Below the pieces are notes generated by a model. That model was not told the DNA's origin, did no database searches, and saw only the letters and a list, made by a program, of their open reading frames with translations. DNA of 27,578 bases from Hypsibius dujardini (Eukaryota > Tardigrada > Eutardigrada > Parachela > Hypsibiidae), in assembly GCA_001579985.1 (NCBI GenBank), contig LRSR01006276.1, positions 1 to 27,578 on the forward strand. The letters run 5' to 3'. This document shows positions 19,720-27,578 of this stretch, in pieces. Position numbers and translations under genes: made by a program. Position 1 is the first letter of the stretch; each line of letters starts with the position of its first letter.

Positions 19720-20412
19720 ATGGCTGCCCCACCAGGACTCATGTACACGGACAGGCCGACGCCAATGCAGTAAGTCCTTAAATGTAAATCCGCAACCGTA
19801 ACCGTAACCGTAACGGTAACCGCAACCGTAACGATAACCGCAACCGTAACCGTAATCGTAATCGTTACCGCAACCGTAACCGTAACGTAACCATAACCGT
19901 GACTGTAACCGCAACTGTAACCGTAACCGTAACCATAACCGTGACTATAACCGTAACCGTGACTGTAACCGCAACCGGAACCGTAACCGTAACTGTTGCA
20001 GTTGCAATTAAACATTACTTGATACATTTTTTTTACAATTGCTTGATCAATCTGCAATGTGTGTACGTGTAGATGCCCTCATTGCCAGCAACAGATCATG
20101 ACAGTCGTCACGCACGCAAACGGCAGTAAGACCTGGATTGCCGCCATCTTGTGCTGCTTTATCGGTGAGGCTGGCGTGATTTTTGTCAAGACCTATTATT
20201 AAAGAACCTTACGGTTATGTCTGTTCTAAATTCCTCCAGGTTGTTGCTGCATTCCATTCTTGTCAGTCACATTATTTCAGGCGAAATCTCTATAATACGA
20301 TAGAGTAACCTGGGAAATTTTCGTGTTCTTTCGTTGCTACAGCGTTGATGCCTTGAAGAATGCAGAGCACAGATGCCCAAAATGCGGAGTACTCGTCGGG
20401 CGTTTGCTCTAA
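19720..20412 (+). CDS. LITAF-domain protein, copy 2 (altered C-terminus)
   Basis: Four exons, 19720-19769, 20073-20164, 20240-20261 and 20343-20412, mirror copy 1 in number, phase and, for exons 2 and 3, exact length (92 and 22 nt). The product has 77 residues with the zinc knuckles CPHC (18-21) and CPKC (66-69), the hydrophobic helix, and ALKNAEHRCPKCG. There are two oddities. First, the donor of exon 3 is TT|GTCAGT instead of TG|GTAAGG, which changes a conserved Cys to Phe55. Second, one extra G before CGTTTGC shifts the frame, so copy 1's VGVCSK end becomes VGRLL and the stop moves nine bases upstream relative to the aligned end. Both zinc-binding pairs survive, so function is plausible. 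AATAAA again lies at the stop codon. Intron 1 holds a CCGTAA hexamer array instead of the copy 1 foldback. Confidence 0.86.
19790..19995. repeat. (CCGTAA)n hexamer array in intron 1 of LITAF copy 2
   Basis: About 34 units of CCGTAA with scattered variants (CCGCAA, ACGATAA, TCGTAA, ACTGTAA). It is absent from intron 1 of copy 1, so it arose after the duplication or was lost there. The long glycine/tyrosine open frame on the other strand is a by-product of the hexamer periodicity. Confidence 0.93.
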
Positions 20413-21361
20413 ATAAAGGGCGAGTTTGCGGTTTTCACTGACGACCAATGTTTTGGCAGGCGGTAGATCGTTTGGCTGGACAAGAGTTTTTCGTATATCA
20501 AGATAACGTTGCGATAAAATCATCTTCCTGTTAGTAATGCGACATTTGAATGTGCTGTGCTCGAGCTGTGGGTGTCCTTGTAGTTTGGTCTCCTTTACCT
20601 GGTATTTGCAAGACCCGGCTGGTTATCTTCCTCGGTCCATCCTTCTTCCTTCCAATACGGTCTGCCACAATCGTTGTATTGATGAAGAGTGAAAACCAAA
20701 CAATAATTGCAGTGAAAAAATTTCGGTCGCATCACATGAAGTCGTGATTCTTTTCAAAAAGACAGTTTATTCACCATCTTGTCAGGGTGACCTGACAAAT
20801 GAGCTATATGTAAGTACGGAGTGCTGCCCCCTGTAGTAGTGTTGGCGTAATACAAGTAGCTGGGTAGAGCGGAGTGCACCCGTTCTCTGGTCCAAACTCT
20901 TTTGTCTCAACTGTAAAGAAATGTTCGTTTTCTAGAGCAGTATCCCCATGCCTTTACAGTCTCCTTGATTTCAGAACATTTTAGTGCCGGATGGCGTTTG
21001 AATTCGAGGTGATATCTTATTCATACACTGCCATTCCAGCTCTCTAATTTTTGTCGCTTCACGCCGTATCAATATTCTATATAAGATAAAGAATATTTTT
21101 ATGTGGTTAAATTGTCGAATAAATTGTAAATTTCGGGATTGGCTGGCGTGTGTGGCCCCGCGACCCTCCGCTACCGAGAGCAGCTCTCTACGTGTGCTAC
21201 AATAACGTCATCCGATTCATGGGGATGACCCACGATGCTTTTGCACCTTCATCTGATAACTTTGATCTGTCATCTTCTCCAGATGACTTTTTGGCATAGG
21301 ATTACATCCTGCCATCTCAATCGGCTGTAGATGGCGCAACCTGTCTACAGCATCGCAGATG

Positions 21362-21509
21362 TACTGCATTTTCGCGTTAGACAGGGACAGTCGTACTGGA
21401 GTGGAACGTGTGCACGGCTGTGTGCACCGTGCACACAGCACAAAGCCGCGTGGCCGATTAAACGTTCCACAGCTCGTACCCTGTCCCTGTCTAACGCGAA
21501 AATACAGTA
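21362..21509. mobile_element. 148-bp MITE, second copy of the CTGTATTTTCGCG family
   Basis: It begins TACTGCATTTTCGCGTTAGA and ends with the inverse AAAATACAGTA. Its reverse complement aligns over nearly its whole length with the copy at 4278-4427 (shared GTACGAGCTGTGGAACGTTT and AATCGGCCACGCGGC). Confidence 0.82.
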
Positions 21510-21958
21510 CACCTTTGGTCAGAAAAATCGAGACGCTCGATTTGTCAAGAGACAATTTGTAACCACAAGGCTGCAGGCTATACAAAAAAGTCCTTTGATT
21601 TGAGACGGAAATAGTTGGCCACAAGATTTTACTGCGCATTTGCACAACACAGACTGTGCATTGCGCACCTCAGCTTTCACTCTGCACAGAATGGGAAGAC
21701 GTAAACCGTCAAACAAAGCAATTTTTTCATTTTACGATTTAAACACTCCTGTCAGCAGAGTGAAAGCTGAGGTGCGCAATGCACAGTCTGTGTTGCGCAA
21801 ATGCGCAGTGAAATCTTGTGGCCAACTATTTCCACCTCAAATCAAAGGACTTTTTTGTATAGCCTGCAGCCTTGTGGTTACAAATTGCCTCTTGACAAAT
21901 CGAGCGTCTCGATTTTTCTGACCAAAGGTGTACTGTATTTTCGCGTTAGACAGGGACA
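21482..21958. repeat. 477-bp near-perfect palindrome
   Basis: Arms 21482-21685 and 21755-21958 (204 nt each) are reverse complements with only a handful of mismatches, around a 69-nt loop. The outer 28 nt of each arm are the TIR of the neighbouring MITE (TACTGTATTTTCGCGTTAGA and on). On the left they are part of the complete MITE at 21362-21509; on the right they are only a fragment. No protein-coding capacity beyond mirror-image short frames. Confidence 0.9.
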
Positions 21959-22042
21959 TCTGTATGCATCTGAATCTGCCCAGGGATGAGTGCAGCACAA
22001 TCATTTGTGCGGTCAACCGAATTACTGCGAAGATCCGACATT

Positions 22043-23860
22043 TTATTGTACGTCCTTTTCTTGCAGTCCTAAAAGAAGGCTGGACTCATTCACGGCTGAA
22101 TTTGCGTCAGCGGTGATGAAGGAAATGGCATGTTTCACCCTCAAGGGTCTTAAGGGATTTTGTCGATCGTAATATAAGGACAAACCGGATAACAAGAAGG
22201 CCATTCCACCAATTGAAGCAAGGAATATGAAGAAGTTCTCCCACCGTTTCGCAATGTCAAGCGCGGTTTGATCTAACAGAACTCCAGTCACTAGGAGGAG
22301 AATCCCGCTGGACAGAGCTTGGAGACCCAGAGAAACGCCAAAGGCCACCCCTGTGTCCGCTGGAGCAGTCACCAACGGAATGGAACACCAAAGTCCAACC
22401 AGCAATACCGCGTATGAAAGTCCTAGAAGAACGGGGATGGCCACTGGCTGGAGGTTCCTGACCGTTGCCGGTAAAAGCAGCCCGGTGAAAAACAACGCAG
22501 TTGCCATTGAATTAAGCACATCCCGCCAACCTGTGCGATCAACACTGTTACAGCTGACATTGTAATAAAAATGCCAATTGAGGTAACGGCACTGACCAAT
22601 TTTGTCAATGAGAAGACCCAACAACGGAGCGAAGAATGCGATGTCAGATACCACGCCAGTTATTTCTCCCGCAGAAGCTTCATCGTACTGGTAGCGTTCC
22701 TGAAACAAACGCCAGCACATCAGACGGTCGGGATCCCGACCTCCTCACTTCAGAAGGACACAATACTCACGGCCAGGTATTTGGGATAATCGGCGATAAG
22801 AGTAAACAGTGGGCCGTAGAAGAAGAAAACCATTGCGGAGAGGGTCCAAAATTCGCGACCTAATTGCGCCACTTTCCGCAACCCGAAATGTCCGATGCCG
22901 TTGGTGTCGACATAAACAGCAGCATCGATTGACGCAGATGCGTGGCGTTTGTAGGTCCAACCAGCGAGGACTGCTCCGACCGGCGCCAAAACTCCCATGG
23001 CTAAAGTTATCCAAAGGGTCCTTTGCAGTCCCATTTGCTGGACTATGGCACCCATTGCTGTCAAGGCACATACCGATCCCAACCTGCTTGACACGTTGTA
23101 GAGGGCAAACGCTAACGCTAACTCCTTCCCAAGGAACCAGTGAGATTTGATCTGATGAGACAGGACCACCTGGGTGAAGATTCCGAGGGCGAAAATCAAC
23201 CGCCCGACTAGCATCAACGCGTATGAACTGGAACTTGCTGCCAAGTACGGTCCCAAAGTGAACATGAGCCTTTAATCAGCAATGAAATATAGCGTATAAC
23301 TGGGTACAACAAAGTTCGAGATGGTTTCCACTTACATTCCCAGGAAGCTTAGGGAACCAGAAATACAAGAAGTGATCCAAACACCGTAGCGGGCAAGGAA
23401 GAACCCTGATGACAGGGCAGCCACTCCACCGACCCAATACTGCACGACGTAGAAGCTGTTGAACTCCGTCGCGGTTAGATCCAGGCAGTCCGGATCGTCT
23501 CCATTCCGGCAGGCTTCCGCTTTGCCGGTAAGACGACCCCTGCAATTCCGTGATCTGACTTTCAATCTAGTTCACCTCCCCAAATTTAATTCGACTTCTG
23601 GAGCAGTTTTGCGCTCACTTACACGAGAGGTGCCGTTTGGTCAATGAAAATTTGTGACACGAAGAAAGACAAGGATGACCAAAAGAGGAATACCCATCGA
23701 TACATAGCGGACTGCCAAAAGGATTCTCGTTTCCACCGCTTATCCTATATCAGATTTATGATAAAAAAGCAACACTCCTTTTTGGAAGCAAGAGGGCCCG
23801 GATTTGTTAGCCATTTTTACGTCTGACGTAAGCGGAAATGTGTTTCTTCGCTTCATTCAT
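22043..23860 (-). CDS. MFSD1: Major facilitator superfamily transporter, MFSD1-like
   Basis: Six exons, 23860-23828, 23744-23623, 23539-23336, 23269-22771, 22699-22593 and 22544-22043, give 488 residues (human MFSD1 is 465). MFSD1 is a lysosomal 12-helix dipeptide exporter; the same role here is inferred. Family marks are FFLARYG (the motif A position after helix 2), GRLIFALG, WFLGKELALAFAL (MFSD1 has WFKGKEL), GLLIDKIG before helix 8, and LLGLSYAVLLVGLW. A Cys- and Asp-rich loop lies between helices 1 and 2. The first 11-residue exon (ATG in a GCACC context, donor GTCAGA) is the weakest part; without it translation could start at Met in exon 2. The intron between exons 5 and 6 is 48 nt, a multiple of three, without a stop, so retention would insert 16 residues. 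AATAAA overlaps the stop codon (22042-22047). The gene is divergent from the methyltransferase. Confidence 0.87.
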
Positions 23861-24529
23861 GGTGCCGGAGACGCGAAACGAAAGTGAACTACAGGGCCTG
23901 CTTCGATCATGGAACGCACAATGCCGTTAATATCTTACATGTGCCCTTAGGGTATTCGCAAGTTTTGGGTAGATGCCTCGCAATTATGGTTACCCGCAAT
24001 TTCACTTTCTACAGTAAAAACGTTCTTTCCTCAAACAGATAGGGTTAAATGAGTAGAAAATACCTCTTTTTTAGCTGAGCTTCAGGGTGAAGTCAACCCA
24101 GTCTAGCAACAAGTCCGATCCCGTGCAATCTCGAACAAAAATTAACCAAACAATTCCGTTTTGCATTGTGGAAGTGGTCACAAGCAGTGGCAATTCGTTC
24201 GGCTTTTTGTGGTGGATAAGAATGTGCCAACGCCTTTATGTGTGCCCGAACAGATTTTGACTCTAAGACCCTGTCTTTTTAAAAATCGCCGTATGACGCT
24301 GGCGCCGGAAGGACAACCCTAGGCGATCGCAGCACGGAGTGAATAAGCTGTCTTTACTCTGAATGATTCCCTTTCATCGCTGATTCAAGCGCTGCTAGGT
24401 GCCGTCGGCAATCTTATGAAGCGAAATCACGGTAAGAAGTATAACGATGGGTTTGCCTTCTCATCATTCTAATCACTTCTTCGACGGCATTTCCTCGCTG
24501 TTGCATCGGTGTAATCCATCAGTACAGGC
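23861..24529. other. Divergent intergenic region (MFSD1-like / methyltransferase)
   Basis: 669 bp between two start codons that point away from each other. It should hold both promoters; no TATA box or other element stands out. An acceptor-like GTACAG directly before the methyltransferase ATG (24518-24527) may mark a 5' UTR splice or trans-splice site. Confidence 0.45.
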
Positions 24530-25377
24530 ATGGACGGCGGCAAACTCGGGCAACTCGGGCAGGAAGCCATCAACAATGGCCGGCTCTTCAAGACCGTCAA
24601 CCAGATGGGCTTCATGAACATCGGTCCATCCGACGAGTACGTCAGCGAATTCGTCCGCTTTTCCGCCACCGCGGACGGACCCGTCGCCGACCTGGGCTGT
24701 GCCTTTGGCCACAAGGCCAAGCTGATGCTGGATGCCGGGGCGAAGACCGTCATTGCCAACGACATCGCCAAGGAGCATCTCGATGTCTTTGAGCAGACGC
24801 TGTCGGAGGAGGAACGGAAGCGAGTGATCCTCCTTCCGGGGGACGCCATTAAGGCTTGCTCCGAACTGGAGGCGGGCTCATTGGCTGGCGTCCTGGCCGC
24901 CAACTGGCTGCACTTTTTGGAAGGGTCAGATGTGCGGAAGGTCTTCGGTCTGTTTTACCGGGTCCTCAAACCGGGCGGCTTGTTGGTGGTGGTGACGGCC
25001 TCGCATAAATGCGGACTCATTAAAGATCAGGGCGAACTACTTCGGCAGCGGATTGAGGCGGGAGATGAGTGGCCGGGATGGATTTCCAATGCGCAGATTC
25101 AGGGCACTACCGAACAGAAAATGATTCCCGGTAAGCGGGGGCAGTGTTATACTTACGATAAATCTTTGTGTATATAATTTAATTATATATAACTTAAATT
25201 TGTGTGATTGCAGGACATATGCAATTCATCGAACCGGAGCAGCTGGTGCGGGAAGCCAAGTTGGCCGGGTTTGAGGTGAAGAAGTACTCTCACGTTGCGC
25301 GACACGACTATCCGGAATTTTATCGTTTTGATGGGCGCGAGGCCTCTGGTCTGGTGGCATTCAAGCCGGCACACTAA
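24530..25377 (+). CDS. Class I SAM-dependent methyltransferase, bacterial-like
   Basis: Two exons, 24530-25130 and 25214-25377, give 254 residues; the 83-nt intron (GTAAGC...TTGCAG, AT-rich) splits a Gly codon. The Rossmann methyltransferase core is clear: motif I VADLGCAFG (52-60), the acidic end of strand 2 at AND (76-78), LLPGDAI (101-107) for motif III, GVLAANWLHFL (120-130) for motif IV, and RVLKPGGLLVVV (144-155) for motif V/VI. The substrate is unknown; the C-terminal exon (HMQFIEPEQLVREAKLAGFEV type) resembles the usual substrate-cap end of small-molecule methyltransferases. The N-terminus (NNGRLFKTVNQMGFMNIG) is not one I know from animal families. The coding sequence is conspicuously richer in G and C than its surroundings. 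These points, and the single late intron, make horizontal acquisition from bacteria plausible but unproven. Confidence 0.92.
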
Positions 25378-26061
25378 ATTTAAGCCTTCCACGCGTTTCT
25401 TCGAAATAGTTTTGATGAATCATGTTGCAGTTATCCTTTTGAAGAACTGGAAGTGTATTGCTGATGATTCCACTTAATTTCTTTAGTGTGAGCTTGCATA
25501 GATTGCGAATTAAAAGAATCAGAACAGTGGGTGCATGGGTTCTTGCACTGTTGCGATCCCAGAGTGAACCACGACAAGTGTCTAAATTAGAAATTTCGTA
25601 TGGAACACTTGAGATTAATTGCATTTTCCTGTCATGCGCGGTACACGGACAATCTTTCGTCGTAAAGAGTACCTTATGTTGAGCGAAGTTTCGCTACAAA
25701 GATAAATTACGACTGACTGTGCATTTTAAGGCAAGGACGTCTCTCCTTCCGATTCTTAATTGTCGGTTGTAGGATGAATTTTGGGACATTCACCTGGCGA
25801 ACCATCATTCAATGACCAACACAGAATGTATCATGAAACCAACGATTCAGTTGACGACCAGCTTCATCCAATGACCAATACAGTATGTATCATGAAACCA
25901 ACGATTCAGTTGACGACCAGCTCAGCCATAATAATTTTTTGTAAAAAAAGACAAAAAAAAGACAAAAGACCGGCTCTGTTGATAATCGTCTCTGAACGAC
26001 GAAAGATAATGCTGGGCAGCAAGTATCAAACAGCAATTTCCAAAAAAATCTAATTCAACAG
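25378..26061. other. Convergent intergenic region (methyltransferase / fatty-acid-binding protein)
   Basis: 684 bp between two stop codons with no gene. It contains a 59-bp unit present twice in tandem at 25805-25922, listed separately. No canonical AATAAA is found for either gene in the first few hundred bases. Confidence 0.5.
25805..25922. repeat. Two tandem copies of a 59-bp unit
   Basis: 25805-25863 and 25864-25922 agree at all but about four positions (ATGTATCATGAAACCAACGA is shared exactly). This is a recent local duplication. Confidence 0.92.
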
Positions 26062-26712
26062 CTAAACCCGCTGGAAGTCAGAGAACGTATGGACCGTTGC
26101 GCTGTCCCGAATCTGAAATAAAAAGGGATGAGATAAACTACTACAGTAATTCGTGTAACCTCGACTGATGTGCTGTCGCGGTTTCAGCAGCAGCTTACCA
26201 TTGAAACTCCGTCCACGCGAAATTGATAGACGATTCTCCAGCTCACTCCGTCGCTGTTGCTGTATGTGCAGTCCAGTTTATTTTCCGCCGGAATCCAATC
26301 GAATAAACTCTGCGCGAGGGATAAGTCACAGTTGTGGGTTGGTTTTCAATTATCATGCGTAGTGCACAGCCCTGTTCCCGAACCTTCATAGTCTTTCCAG
26401 ACGGCATTGTCGTCGTCTTCTCATCACCCAGGGTGAAGGGAATGTCTTGGCTACGGTTGATGGGAGGCTGACTGATATTCAGGACGTACTCATTTTCGCC
26501 GGTCTTGCTGAATGTCATGTCCGACTTGCAGCTGCCGAACCGCGTGGCTACTTCCTCCGTGTAGCCTGCAATCAATAAAAAATGCATCGAAATGGGAAAA
26601 TATTTGGGAAAACTATTTAGCAAAAAACTATTTTACCAATGCTGAGCAGAAAGGGTGTTGCGTTTGGGTCGAGCTCCTTGCCCTCATACCGGCCGACGGG
26701 TAAAGTGGTCAT
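26062..26712 (-). CDS. Intracellular fatty-acid-binding protein (FABP/CRABP family)
   Basis: Four exons, 26712-26637, 26565-26384, 26309-26199 and 26112-26062, give 139 residues, close to the 130-140 usual for the family, and the intron positions are those of animal FABP genes. These cytosolic ten-stranded beta barrels carry fatty acids or retinoids. Recognisable parts are the first strand VGRYEG, the helical lid PFLLSIGYTEEVATRFG, strands DMTFSKTGENEYVLNIS and DIPFTLGDEKTTTMPSGKTMK (human FABPs have ISFKLGEEFDETTADGRKVK), then NKLDCTYSNSDGVSWRIVYQF and a C-terminal strand. An Arg near the C-terminus (R125 or R138) may be the carboxylate ligand, but the terminal R-x-Y triad is not obvious. 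The donor of intron 2 (AAG|GTTCGG) is weak. Read-through of that intron stays open for about 30 residues but loses the rest of the barrel, so splicing is preferred. Confidence 0.88.
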
Positions 26713-27578
26713 CTTCGTCGACGTCTGGTGAGACGATGGCACGTTTATGCTTCGATAGAAAAGAACTTCACCAGCATTTGGCTTTACAAGTTGAGTAAAA
26801 AAACGAAGTGTCGTCCGGCGTATCAGAATTGCACTGAAGAGATTATCAGAAGGCTCCGGGCCAATTACTGTACCACCTTGGGCGTACGGTAAACTTTCGC
26901 GGATGGGTGTGTCTATGGTTTCAAAGTGTAGAACTGTGCCGTAATATCGGCAGTTTGTGAGGGAAACAAGCGCTTCCTTACCAGATCAAAAGCACATTAT
27001 TCGAAGCAGGATCTTGATGGAGCTGATGTAACAAGAACAAAGCCGCCAAAATTCCGTGAAGGAATAACATTTTTATTGAGAATTTGTATTGTAAAGACAA
27101 ATCACAGGACTTTCAAGCATATTAGTCTATTATACAAATATATACAAATATACTTACTTAAAAATTAAACAAGTGTTTCATATTCATATTTATCTCGTAT
27201 GTTAACGCAACTTCTTTCAGAGGTTAAAGCTTGTTGCTGTTCACTAAATAACCCCTGAATTTTTGTGTATATTTTGCACGGTTGCGCTGCGCTAAGACAA
27301 GTTGAGTAATCAAGTACTGGGATTAACAGGAAGTCAACTGCGATGCTCCACCTCTTCGCAATTCAGCAAACCCAGCAGCTTTTCAAGAGACCTCTTCAAT
27401 TTTCACTCCAGTTTAAACTCTTCACGTGACTTTCTGCTGGAGGCACCTTTCCTCCTTCCACTTTGAATTGTTTTTTGCTTTCCAAGTTTGAACAATGACG
27501 ACCGTGCGTCGTGTACCGTGAAACCTCCCCCATTCTGACTTTATGGCACGCCTTACAATTCTTGGTCACTCAAGAAAA
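26713..27578. other. Upstream region of the fatty-acid-binding protein gene and right edge
   Basis: No complete gene was recognised. A minus-strand AATAAA at 27072-27077 may be the 3' end of a further minus-strand gene entering from the right. Near the edge (about 27390-27560) a short minus-strand frame carries KNCKACHKVRMGEVSRYTTH, faintly like a BED-type zinc finger, too short to call. Confidence 0.4.

Larger units (their letters stand above)
20413..22042. other. Intergenic region between LITAF copy 2 and the MFSD1-like gene
   Basis: No coding exon. 20420-20880 is the duplicated 3' flank. 20900-21360 shows nothing specific. 21362-21958 holds a MITE joined to a large palindrome, listed separately. 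Confidence 0.6.

Noticed and set aside
19569-20057. Long minus-strand open frame rich in Gly and Tyr repeats
   Set aside because: It reads through the CCGTAA hexamer array on the strand opposite LITAF copy 2 and its exon 1; six-base periodicity removes stops. No start context or homology.
21217-21921. Several frames across the palindrome encoding the same peptide from both arms
   Set aside because: Mirror-image translations of the inverted repeat; no known transposase or other domain.
24469-24903. 144-residue minus-strand frame opposite the methyltransferase
   Set aside because: Antisense shadow caused by the high GC of the real coding strand.
27390-27560. Possible BED-type zinc finger on the minus strand at the right edge
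   Set aside because: Only one short Cys/His cluster with imperfect spacing, no further conserved residues, and the window ends there.

Overview
This is animal nuclear DNA. All ten recognisable genes except the left-edge partial one can be rebuilt completely from GT-AG exons whose phases match, with introns from about 50 to 1456 nt. A complexin, a CCAP-type neuropeptide precursor, a LITAF-type protein pair, an FBXW4 homolog, an MFSD1-like carrier, a fatty-acid-binding protein and cysteine dioxygenase together indicate a metazoan. The CCAP-type peptide points to a protostome. A compact ecdysozoan genome such as a tardigrade would fit the gene density and the one bacterial-looking methyltransferase, but the sequence alone does not prove the phylum.

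Layout from left to right. (1) 263-736, minus: cysteine dioxygenase, running off the left edge, with a (CAGG)n tract in its intron. (2) 2173-4891, plus: seven-exon F-box/WD40 protein of the FBXW4 type. (3) 5356-6224, plus: three-exon secreted precursor with a CCAP-like cyclic nonapeptide. (4) 6902-7731, minus: three-exon complexin, convergent with (3). (5) 10217-10817, minus: four-exon secreted protein with ten mature cysteines. (6) 12470-12655, minus: a doubtful two-exon coiled-coil fragment. (7) 16425-18269 and 19720-20412, plus: two tandem LITAF-domain genes, duplicated together with their 5' and 3' flanks. (8) 22043-23860, minus: six-exon MFSD1-like transporter, divergent from (9). (9) 24530-25377, plus: two-exon SAM-dependent methyltransferase. 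(10) 26062-26712, minus: four-exon fatty-acid-binding protein.

The rest is intergenic and intronic DNA rich in small non-autonomous elements and simple repeats. There are at least five families of TIR or foldback elements, some nested in one another, a 477-bp near-perfect palindrome, tetranucleotide tracts in introns of three genes, and a CCGTAA hexamer array in an intron. No RNA gene, CRISPR array or autonomous transposase was found.

The genes do not form one pathway. The complexin (synaptic and secretory exocytosis) and the neuropeptide precursor are neighbours related by theme. The others are housekeeping or metabolic genes. The most original items are the CCAP-like peptide with its atypical tail, the divergence of the LITAF pair (one base shifts the C-terminus of copy 2), the methyltransferase as a possible transferred gene that gained an intron, and the nested foldback elements.
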